Shown here: in pieces, positions 1 through 5,428 of the stretch | How the letters are laid out: every line of letters starts with the position of its first letter | Position numbering within the stretch: position 1 is the first letter of the stretch | From: Lachnospiraceae bacterium | GTDB lineage: Bacteria; Bacillota_A; Clostridia; Lachnospirales; Lachnospiraceae | NCBI GenBank assembly: GCA_016281675.1 | Contig: JAEEJD010000028.1 | Coordinates: 1-5,933 of the forward strand | Direction: 5' to 3' | Length of the DNA: 5,933 nucleotides | Position numbers and translations under genes: made by a program | The notes under the pieces: generated by a model | What the model was told of the DNA's origin: nothing | Seen by the model: the letters and a program-made list of their open reading frames with translations, nothing else | Databases searched by the model: none

Positions 1-407
1 GATGTGCAGTGAGGGCATCTCGTTGCCTCTATGTCTATCTCCGACTTACAGAACGGACATTTCTTCGTGGTCGGACTGTCCTCTTCCTTCTTCACCAGCT
101 TATCCTTCATCTTGTTGATGGACTTGATCAGGCAGAAGATCACGAGTGCGATCAGAAGGAAATTAATGACCGCCGATATGAACAATCCGTAATTAAGTGT
201 TGCAGCACCTTCACCTGTTCCGAGAACGACCGACAGCTTTGTAAAATCAAATCCTCCGGTCAGGATCGACAGGAGCGGCATCACCAGATCGTTTACAAGT
301 GAATTGACTATTGCGGTAAACGCTCCTCCTATGATGATACCGACAGCCATATCCATAACGCTGCCTCTGCTTATAAAAGTCTTAAACTCTTTCCAGAAAG
401 CTTTCAT
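1..407 (-). CDS. mscL: Large-conductance mechanosensitive channel with C-terminal zinc ribbon (3' end cut by window edge)
   Basis: MscL is a homopentameric inner-membrane channel that opens under membrane tension and releases solutes during hypo-osmotic shock. I translated 135 complete codons from the ATG at 407. The start, MKAFWKEFKTFISRGSVMDM, matches the family's N-terminal amphipathic helix and the beginning of TM1. TM1 covers about residues 17-47 (AVGIIIGGAFTAIV, then DLVMP), the periplasmic loop about 50-74, and TM2 about 75-96 (LFISAVINFLLIALVIF). A charged stretch of Lys and Glu (99-116) leads to CPFC (117-120) and CPHC (131-134), a likely zinc ribbon that replaces the plain cytoplasmic helix end of E. 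coli MscL. The stop codon is not in the window; similar proteins would end within a few residues. The gene starts 2 nt after the ilvE stop, so it is probably co-transcribed and translationally coupled. The family call is firm; the zinc binding is inferred from the cysteine spacing. Confidence 0.95.
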   Translation of the reverse strand, partial: MKAFWKEFKTFISRGSVMDMAVGIIIGGAFTAIVNSLVNDLVMPLLSILTGGFDFTKLSVVLGTGEGAATLNYGLFISAVINFLLIALVIFCLIKSINKMKDKLVKKEEDSPTTKKCPFCKSEIDIEATRCPHCT

Positions 408-409
408 GG

Positions 410-1432
410 TTATACCTCCACAACCCAGTTCTCAGGTCCTTTGATCCTACCCATCTGGATTCCTGTGAGCGTATCGTAAAGCTTCTTGGTAACAGGGCCC
501 ATATCGCTCATTCCCGCAGGCAGGCAGATCTCCTTGCCGTGATCCACGATCTTGCCGACAGGTGAGATAACAGCAGCCGTTCCGCAAAGGCCGCACTCAG
601 CGAACTCGGAAAGCTCATCGACATGGATCTCGCGCTCTTCGGCTTCCATATCAAGATACTCTCTTGCGACCTGAACGATTGAGCGTCTCGTGATCGAAGG
701 AAGGATCGAATCGGACTTCGGTGTAACGAGCTTACCGTCCTTCGTGATAAATATAATGTTTGCTCCGCCCGTCTCCTCAAGCTTCGTACGTGTTGCCGCA
801 TCAAGATAGAAATTCTCGTCGAATCCTTTTTCATGTGCGTCAACGATCGCATAAAGACTCATTGCGTAGTTAAGGCCGGCTTTGATGTTACCGGTCCCGT
901 GCGGTGCCGCACGGTCATAATCACAGATGCGTACCGTAAGAGGCTTAACACCTCCCTTGAAATAAGGTCCGACAGGTGTGCAGAGGATTCTGAACTGATA
1001 CTCCGTTGCGGGCTTAACACCGATAACGGCATCAGATCCGAACATATAAGGGCGCAGGTAGAGCGAAGCACCGCTTCCGAAAGGAGGTACGAAAGCTTCG
1101 TTAGCCTTTACTACCTTCTTCACGGCTTCAACGAACTTTTCCTTGGGATATACCGGCATCTTAAGGCGCGCTGCGGACTGCTCGAGTCTCTCACCGTTAA
1201 GATCGGGACGGAACACTACCGTTCTGCCGTCCTCGGTCGTATATGCCTTAAGGCCTTCGAAAACAGTCTGGGCATATTGTAGTACGCAGGAGCACTCATT
1301 AAGCACGATGTTGGCGTCGGTACTCAGCTCTCCTTCGTCCCACTTTCCGTCCTTGAAGTTGGACACGAAACGGTAATCGGTCTGCATGTAAGCAAAACCA
1401 AGGTTTCCCCAGTCAATGTTTTTCTTTTCCAT
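410..1432 (-). CDS. ilvE: Branched-chain amino acid aminotransferase (class IV, PLP-dependent)
   Basis: This cytosolic PLP enzyme carries out the reversible transamination between Leu, Ile or Val and 2-oxoglutarate, the last step in branched-chain amino acid synthesis. The 340-residue length fits the longer, eukaryotic-like subgroup of class IV aminotransferases rather than the roughly 310-residue E. coli IlvE. Visible landmarks are VFEGLKAY (58-64), RPDLNGERL (75-83), LYLRPYMFG (124-132), and GNIKAGLNYA (181-190) with K184 as the Schiff-base lysine. LEETGGANIIF (218-228) has E220 as the likely partner of the pyridine nitrogen, and CGTAAVISPVG (283-293) is the phosphate and substrate loop. 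The ATG at 1432 has AAGGAG 6 nt upstream. A strong sigma-A-like promoter lies just before the gene, so ilvE is probably the first gene of an ilvE-mscL transcript. The short leader (about 30 nt) leaves no room for a T-box or leader-peptide attenuator. It could equally be called bcaT; the family assignment is secure. Confidence 0.96.
   Translation of the reverse strand: MEKKNIDWGNLGFAYMQTDYRFVSNFKDGKWDEGELSTDANIVLNECSCVLQYAQTVFEGLKAYTTEDGRTVVFRPDLNGERLEQSAARLKMPVYPKEKFVEAVKKVVKANEAFVPPFGSGASLYLRPYMFGSDAVIGVKPATEYQFRILCTPVGPYFKGGVKPLTVRICDYDRAAPHGTGNIKAGLNYAMSLYAIVDAHEKGFDENFYLDAATRTKLEETGGANIIFITKDGKLVTPKSDSILPSITRRSIVQVAREYLDMEAEEREIHVDELSEFAECGLCGTAAVISPVGKIVDHGKEICLPAGMSDMGPVTKKLYDTLTGIQMGRIKGPENWVVEV
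415..419 (-). promoter_or_regulatory. mscL ribosome binding site inside the ilvE 3' end
   Basis: On the minus strand, GGAGG sits 7 nt before the mscL ATG and lies within the penultimate codons of ilvE. Ribosomes finishing ilvE therefore cover this site, which suggests translational coupling. It also fixes the mscL start at 407. Confidence 0.85.
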
Positions 1433-1438
1433 TTGCCA

Positions 1439-1444
1439 CTCCTT
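1439..1444 (-). promoter_or_regulatory. ilvE ribosome binding site
   Basis: AAGGAG on the minus strand lies 6 nt before the ATG at 1432, which supports the chosen start. Confidence 0.8.
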
Positions 1445-1468
1445 CTTTCTTATATTTATTATCTGTCA

Positions 1469-1497
1469 ATTATCCGCTTGATTTTCCCGCTTGTCAA
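1469..1497 (-). promoter_or_regulatory. Sigma-A (sigma-70 type) promoter for ilvE-mscL
   Basis: On the minus strand a perfect TTGACA -35 box (1497-1492) is followed by a 17-nt spacer and GATAAT (1474-1469), five of six matches to TATAAT. The -35 box overlaps the TGA stop of the upstream reductase gene (1496-1494). Transcription would start near 1462, giving a leader of about 30 nt. Because no terminator separates the reductase from ilvE, read-through from the reductase promoter may add to expression. Confidence 0.72.
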
Positions 1498-2513
1498 GAG
1501 ACGCTTACCTTGCCCTCAAGAACATTCTTGTAATCGTCGAGATTCCTCTTAAGAAGAGCCGGCGTATCAAGCCCGTAAGGGCACTTGCTCTTGCACGCAT
1601 TACAGTGAAGGCAATCATCTATCTTCGACATATTGGCCTGCCACGTATCATCAAGCCAGGCGGCTGACGGTGCGCGTCTTAACAGGAGCGACATCCGCGC
1701 ACAGTTATTGATCTCAATACCCACCGGACATGGCATGCAGTATCCGCATCCCCTGCAAAATTCTCCGGCCATTTCTTTCCTGTCCGAATCGATAACAGCC
1801 TTTATCCTGTCATTCATAACAGGCTGTCTGTCCATATATGATAACCATTCGTCAAGCTCGGATTCCCTTTGTATTCCCCATATCGGGAGAACGTTTCCGT
1901 ACTGAGCGGCGAACGCAAATGCCGCCTCCGAATCCGTTATAAGTCCGCCGGCAAGAGATTTCATGGCAACAAATCCAACATCGGCATCTTTGCACATGTT
2001 AACTATCTCGAGTTCCTTTTGACCCGAAAGATATGAGAAAGGGAACTGAAGAAGCTCGTAAAGCCCGCTTTCTATCGCTTCCTTTGCTACCGAGAGCCTG
2101 TGGTTCGTGATGCCTATATGAAGCACTTTACCCTGATCTTTTGCTTTTACGATCGCATCGTACAGACCGCTGTCGTCCCCCGGTCTCGGGCAAAACGCAG
2201 GATTATGGAACTGGTAAACATCAACATGATCCGTTTTAAGTTCCCGAAGCGTGGTCTCAAGATCCTTCCAAAATCCTTCCGCATTTTGTGCACCGGTCTT
2301 TGTCGCGATGAATATCTTATCCCGCATGCCCTCAAACGCGAGTCCGAGCTTGTGTTCACTGTCGCTGTACGCTCTTGCGGTATCAAAATACGTCATACCG
2401 CCTTCAAATGCTCTGCGCAGTATCTTTACGGCATCATCGTCCGAGATCCTCTGGATCGGAAGTGCCCCGAACGCATTTTGCGGAGTTCTTATTTCTGTTT
2501 TTCCGAGTCTCAT
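1494..2513 (-). CDS. Aldo/keto reductase with C-terminal 2x[4Fe-4S] ferredoxin domain
   Basis: This 339-residue protein fuses an aldo/keto reductase barrel (about 1-240) to a ferredoxin-like tail. The barrel starts with MRLGKTEIRTPQNAFGALPI and carries the classic catalytic tetrad: D44 in YFDTA, Y49 in RAYS, K72 in ATKTG and H103 in QFHN. This implies an NAD(P)H-dependent carbonyl or related reduction. The tail has two cysteine motifs. C253, C256, C259 and C262 form CxxCxxCxxCP, and C301, C304, C307 and C311 form CxxCxxCxxxCP, typical ligands for two [4Fe-4S] clusters. The layout matches the family described as ferredoxin-containing aldo/keto reductases (COG1453-like), common in anaerobes. 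The clusters would let the protein exchange electrons with ferredoxin or a partner redox protein. The substrate is unknown. It is cytosolic, with no signal peptide. It stands alone between a terminator and the ilvE promoter, so neighbours give no pathway hint. Confidence 0.93.
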   Translation of the reverse strand: MRLGKTEIRTPQNAFGALPIQRISDDDAVKILRRAFEGGMTYFDTARAYSDSEHKLGLAFEGMRDKIFIATKTGAQNAEGFWKDLETTLRELKTDHVDVYQFHNPAFCPRPGDDSGLYDAIVKAKDQGKVLHIGITNHRLSVAKEAIESGLYELLQFPFSYLSGQKELEIVNMCKDADVGFVAMKSLAGGLITDSEAAFAFAAQYGNVLPIWGIQRESELDEWLSYMDRQPVMNDRIKAVIDSDRKEMAGEFCRGCGYCMPCPVGIEINNCARMSLLLRRAPSAAWLDDTWQANMSKIDDCLHCNACKSKCPYGLDTPALLKRNLDDYKNVLEGKVSVS

Positions 2514-2521
2514 GGCAAGTT

Positions 2522-2527
2522 CTCCTT
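2522..2527 (-). promoter_or_regulatory. Ribosome binding site of the aldo/keto reductase
   Basis: AAGGAG on the minus strand lies 8 nt before the ATG at 2513. It supports this start, which also gives the usual N-terminus of the family. Confidence 0.75.
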
Positions 2528-2548
2528 ATGTTTATCCGTTACACGATG

Positions 2549-2578
2549 ATTCTACCACATCAGCCCGCTAAAACACAA
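2549..2578 (-). promoter_or_regulatory. Probable extended -10 promoter for the aldo/keto reductase
   Basis: On the minus strand TAGAAT (2554-2549) is preceded by TGG, giving the TGn extended -10 form. A weak -35 match, TTGTGT (2578-2573), sits 18 nt upstream and overlaps the U-tract of the preceding terminator. Transcription would start near 2542 with a leader of about 28 nt. The call rests mainly on the extended -10 and on the terminator that isolates this gene from upstream transcripts. Confidence 0.5.
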
Positions 2579-2612
2579 AAAAACACGCCGGGTAATGATG
2601 ACGGCGTGTTTT
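2577..2612 (-). terminator. Rho-independent terminator after the chemoreceptor gene
   Basis: On the minus strand an 11-bp perfect stem (AAAACACGCCG at 2612-2602 pairing with CGGCGTGTTTT at 2590-2580) encloses an 11-nt loop and runs into a seven-U tract (2583-2577). It begins 29 nt past the chemoreceptor stop codon. The opposite orientation has only a four-base T run, so it should work mainly in the minus direction. It marks the end of the thyA-folA-secreted protein-chemoreceptor block. Confidence 0.9.
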
Positions 2613-2641
2613 CCGAAAAGCTTTCTGTGATTTACATTCAG

Positions 2642-4120
2642 TTACCGAAGTGCCTTAAGTTGTTCGGCCTTCTTTGTCATTCCGTCTACAACGGTAAGAA
2701 CTTCTTCGACAACTCTCTCGTTATGCTCTGTAGTCTGGCATGTTCCGTTTGAATGAGCGGATACCTCTTCGGTGATAGCTGATATGGTCTGAATGCTCTC
2801 AACGATCTCCTGATTGGCACTTGCGAGATTGCCGACGATACCGGAAAGATTTGCCGAATTGTCTCGGATTGCGGAGATACTGTCGACTATCTTCTCAAAG
2901 CTTCCCTGGGTGATGTGTGCCGATTCGTTCTGAACCCTGTTACCTTCAACGAGCGAATCAAGCGCCGTAACAACCTCGGTCATCTCATCGGAAATGTTTG
3001 CGATAAGTCCGCTGATGTTCTCCGTAGCAGTCTGCGTCTGTCCGGCCAGGTTCGAGATCTCCGTAGCGACAACCGCAAATCCTCTTCCGGCTTCACCCGC
3101 ACGTGCCGCCTCTATCGATGCGTTAAGCGCAAGAAGGCTCGTCTGTGAAGCAACACTCTGGATAAGTTCGACTATCGACTGCATCTTTGTCGTAGCGTCC
3201 TTGAGCTGATCGACTTCCTTCATAACTTCCGTTCCGGCCGTTTCGGACACCTGAACCTGTTTCATGAGCTTGCCGATATTCTCCCGACCTTCACGGCATG
3301 CCTCATCCGTAAAGGTGACATTCTCGCTGATGTTACCGGCTGCTTCCGTAACCTGATCGATCTGATTCTGTATTTCCTCGGTCTTGTACAGCTGATTCTG
3401 AATCGATTCCGCCGTCTCTCCCGTTCCGGTCTGAATCTCCTGCATCGCCGCAAGCGTTTCCTCGCTCGATGCGGCAAGATTTGTCATCTTATCGGAAACC
3501 GCCGCAACATCATCAATGATGCCTCCCGATACTTCCATTATCTCGTCAAGCATATGTGTCGTCTTGTCGCCGGCAGCATGTATCTCACTCATTCTCTCGT
3601 TATTGATCGTTGTTATGACCTTATTTACAACGATGGAGAATACCGAGCAGATTATCATTATGAGGACCTCGATCTCAAGATCGGCAACGGCTCCGCCCTC
3701 CCAGTTTCTGAAGCCGGCATACTTGATCGCATGTATGATCGCAATGATCGAAACTCCCACACCGCTTGTTACGGACAGTCTGAAGTCATTGAACATCGAA
3801 ACCATGATAACGGTCGGAAGCGCATATACGAAAACAAGTACCGTGTTTGTTGAGATCATACACAGGATCAGATAGAACACTCCGTAACCTACCGCGATTA
3901 TATGCTTGATCAGCGGCGAGTCATTGTTGGCTTTGTAAACTGCCCATCCCAGTATCATCGGAAGCAGGTCAAAGATTTCGATCGGCAGGAACAGTCCCCA
4001 CCCGGCTTCGCCTTTTGCAAACTGAACGATGTAGGCAACACTGATGATTCCCGTCAACACCGTGAACAGGATCAATGCGTTCTTGTTAACATATGCCTCT
4101 TGTGATCTTTCTCTTTCCAT
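2642..4120 (-). CDS. Methyl-accepting chemotaxis protein with six-helix membrane N-terminus
   Basis: This 492-residue chemoreceptor should sit in the membrane and control CheA kinase through CheW. About six hydrophobic segments fill the N-terminal part (near 14-34, 44-62, 70-90, 92-109, 115-133 and 149-170). The links between them are too short to hold a Cache, PAS or four-helix ligand-binding domain, and no clear HAMP domain follows. From about 185 to the end is a long coiled-coil signalling domain. Its highly conserved tip is visible as [18 protein letters not shown] (326-343) followed by [11 protein letters not shown]. Two sites fit the methylation pattern [AST]xx[EQ][EQ]xx[AST]: A217 to A224 around E220-E221, and A448 to A455 around E451-E452. 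They lie on opposite sides of the hairpin at similar distances from the tip. There is no C-terminal CheR-tethering pentapeptide. The start at 4120 has a strong GGAGG 5 nt upstream, and the gene begins 19 nt after the secreted protein gene. The ligand is unknown; sensing may occur inside the membrane or via a partner. Confidence 0.94.
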   Translation of the reverse strand: MERERSQEAYVNKNALILFTVLTGIISVAYIVQFAKGEAGWGLFLPIEIFDLLPMILGWAVYKANNDSPLIKHIIAVGYGVFYLILCMISTNTVLVFVYALPTVIMVSMFNDFRLSVTSGVGVSIIAIIHAIKYAGFRNWEGGAVADLEIEVLIMIICSVFSIVVNKVITTINNERMSEIHAAGDKTTHMLDEIMEVSGGIIDDVAAVSDKMTNLAASSEETLAAMQEIQTGTGETAESIQNQLYKTEEIQNQIDQVTEAAGNISENVTFTDEACREGRENIGKLMKQVQVSETAGTEVMKEVDQLKDATTKMQSIVELIQSVASQTSLLALNASIEAARAGEAGRGFAVVATEISNLAGQTQTATENISGLIANISDEMTEVVTALDSLVEGNRVQNESAHITQGSFEKIVDSISAIRDNSANLSGIVGNLASANQEIVESIQTISAITEEVSAHSNGTCQTTEHNERVVEEVLTVVDGMTKKAEQLKALR

Positions 4121-4125
4121 CAGTT

Positions 4126-4130
4126 CCTCC
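4126..4130 (-). promoter_or_regulatory. Ribosome binding site of the chemoreceptor gene
   Basis: GGAGG (within AAAGGAGGAA) on the minus strand lies 5 nt before the ATG at 4120. It fills the 19-nt gap after the upstream stop codon, leaving no room for a separate promoter between the two genes. Confidence 0.82.
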
Positions 4131-4139
4131 TTTTCCCAT

Positions 4140-4925
4140 TCAAAGCATATACGGAGGGTACAGACGTACGTAATACGTCTCCTCCATTACATACGGTGAA
4201 ACATACGGATCTATAACATAGTATTTGCCGTTTATATTGATTCGGGCCCACTGCTGTTTCCACTTATTCTCGTTAACGTGTTCATAAGGAATGCACAAAA
4301 TGTTAAGACACAGTCCCACCGCACGTGTGGCACCGGCGCAATCGGCTCCGTAAGGTATCCTGTAACCGTTTGCATCTTTATCCATGTTTCCGAACACCCC
4401 GCACGGATCGTTATAATGCTCACCCTTCGTTTTGTATTTGACTCCGGGATAGGTATTTACCCTGTCATACAGTTTCTGGGCAACGATACCGAGCTGAGCG
4501 TACATGTTAAGCGGAGCGGCCTGTTTGGCAGGCTTGCAGACTTTATGGTATGCCTCGTCATATGCGTTATAGAACTGCGCCTCATTACATCCCTTTCTGA
4601 GGCTCTTTCTCTGATACAGAATAGCCTTCGGCACAAAATCACCTATCGCAAGAGCATCCATGTTATTAAGATAATACATGGACGGGATACGTCTCTCGAA
4701 TATGCCGTAATTGATGTAGTGATCGAGCAGTTTGTGTGCGTTGTACCCGTACCTGGCCTTAAGATCCGGATAGTAATTCGCATAAAAATCCGTATCAAGC
4801 CTTCTGCCGCCCTGCAGGTAGAATATCTCGGCATGAACCTGTGATGGCATTACCGGTACGATAAGTGCGGTGACCAGAACGATCAGCATTATCCTTTTTA
4901 AGATTCCGAGCTTTCCCTTCATCAT
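4140..4925 (-). CDS. Secreted transglutaminase-like protein with Gln at the catalytic His position
   Basis: This 261-residue protein has a signal peptide: KGKLGILKR, a hydrophobic run (about 12-27), and a likely signal peptidase I cut after VHA at residue 32. No membrane anchor or wall-sorting motif follows, so it should be released or loosely held outside the cell. Residues 44-82 form a short module with the pattern FYxxYYPDL, then LLDHYxNYGIxExRxPS, resembling short repeats found in exported proteins of several bacterial groups. The C-terminal part (about 140-245) looks like a transglutaminase/cysteine-protease-like fold. [16 protein letters not shown] carries the presumed nucleophile C196, and W226, GKYY (233-236) and D239 occupy the usual block. 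Where the family has HxW, this protein reads QQW, so Q224 replaces the catalytic His. The gene may therefore encode a binding protein or an altered enzyme. It overlaps the folA stop and precedes the chemoreceptor by 19 nt. The fold call rests on motif order only; the biological role is unknown. Confidence 0.8.
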   Translation of the reverse strand: MMKGKLGILKRIMLIVLVTALIVPVMPSQVHAEIFYLQGGRRLDTDFYANYYPDLKARYGYNAHKLLDHYINYGIFERRIPSMYYLNNMDALAIGDFVPKAILYQRKSLRKGCNEAQFYNAYDEAYHKVCKPAKQAAPLNMYAQLGIVAQKLYDRVNTYPGVKYKTKGEHYNDPCGVFGNMDKDANGYRIPYGADCAGATRAVGLCLNILCIPYEHVNENKWKQQWARININGKYYVIDPYVSPYVMEETYYVRLYPPYML

Positions 4926-5425
4926 CTTCCCCTGACGTTTTTATTCTTATATTCCCTGAACGTATATTCCACGGAAAAATACGTGAACTCCTCCGATTCC
5001 GCGACCATTGTCCAGTCATCGTCCTTATCGAGATCCGGGAAGAAAGCGTCAGACTCGTAAGCCTGATCTATCTTCGTGATGATCGCTGTGTCGCAGTACG
5101 GAACAAAGCGTTTATAGACGCTTTCACCGCCTATTATATATATATCGTCAGAATCATAGTCTTTCAACAGGTCAAAAAGTTCTTCTTCGCTGTGAGCTAT
5201 GATGGCATCACCCGCTTTATAATCCTTATCATGCGTGAGGATTATGTTTGTCCTGTTCTTTAACGGAAGTCCGTTCGGAAACGTCTCAAGCGTCTTGCGC
5301 CCGAGAACTATGACCTTTCCGGTCGTCTCGTTTCGGAACATCTTCTGATCGTTCGGGATCGATACAAGAAGCTTTCCCTTGAAACCGATCGCCCAATTCT
5401 TATCTACCGCTGCTATACATTTCAT
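4922..5425 (-). CDS. folA: Dihydrofolate reductase
   Basis: This cytosolic enzyme reduces dihydrofolate to tetrahydrofolate with NADPH, restoring the cofactor oxidised by thymidylate synthase. At 167 residues it has the usual single-domain bacterial length. Landmarks are AAVDKNWAIGFKGKL (5-19), the proton-relay acidic residue D26 in SIPND, the NADPH-binding GRKT (42-45), R58 in PLKNRTNIILT (the expected contact with the substrate glutamate tail), IYIIGGESVY (95-104) with G99-G100, and T117, which is conserved with the pterin-site Thr. The M20-loop segment reads LLVSIP in place of the LPW of E. coli and many other DHFRs; a LLFSIP-like version is typical of some Clostridia. The start at 5425 lies 3 nt after the thyA stop, with a modest GGGG Shine-Dalgarno in the thyA tail. 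The gene order thyA-folA is a classic metabolic pair, so co-expression is expected. Confidence 0.96.
   Translation of the reverse strand: MKCIAAVDKNWAIGFKGKLLVSIPNDQKMFRNETTGKVIVLGRKTLETFPNGLPLKNRTNIILTHDKDYKAGDAIIAHSEEELFDLLKDYDSDDIYIIGGESVYKRFVPYCDTAIITKIDQAYESDAFFPDLDKDDDWTMVAESEEFTYFSVEYTFREYKNKNVRGR
4929..4934 (-). promoter_or_regulatory. Weak ribosome binding site before a double ATG
   Basis: AGGGGA on the minus strand precedes two consecutive ATG codons (4925 and 4922). The G-run ends only 3 nt from the first ATG but 6 nt from the second, so the second may be the real start (260 residues). Either choice overlaps the folA TGA (4924-4922), as ATGA for the first or TGATG for the second. 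Both imply coupling to folA translation. Confidence 0.55.
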
Positions 5426-5428
5426 GAT

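Noticed and set aside
9..302. A 97-codon plus-strand frame at the left edge
   Set aside because: It is antisense to mscL, which is clearly recognised by its full TM1 and TM2 pattern.
583..594. CGLC in IlvE (residues 280-283) as a redox CXXC switch like that of human BCAT
   Set aside because: The human CXXC lies after the GTA loop, at the place where this protein has AVIS; here CGLC precedes it, so the positions do not correspond.
833..1282. A 149-codon plus-strand frame inside ilvE
   Set aside because: ilvE is unambiguous on the other strand, and the antisense product shows no family features.
1464..1469. A second TTGACA before ilvE as an additional -35 box
   Set aside because: No -10-like hexamer stands 16-18 nt downstream of it; it overlaps the -10 of the better promoter and is probably chance.
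1433..1493. T-box or attenuator leader before ilvE
   Set aside because: The gap is only 61 nt and is mostly taken up by the promoter and ribosome binding site; no stem-loop or T-box sequence fits.
3516..3875. Plus-strand frames with hydrophobic stretches opposite the chemoreceptor
   Set aside because: The apparent hydrophobic pattern mirrors the codons of the real membrane segments; no protein family is recognisable.
4278..4844. A 188-codon open frame on the plus strand opposite the secreted-protein gene
   Set aside because: It lies wholly antisense to a gene with a signal peptide, recognisable motifs and operon spacing. Its product has no recognisable domain, so it is most likely a shadow frame.
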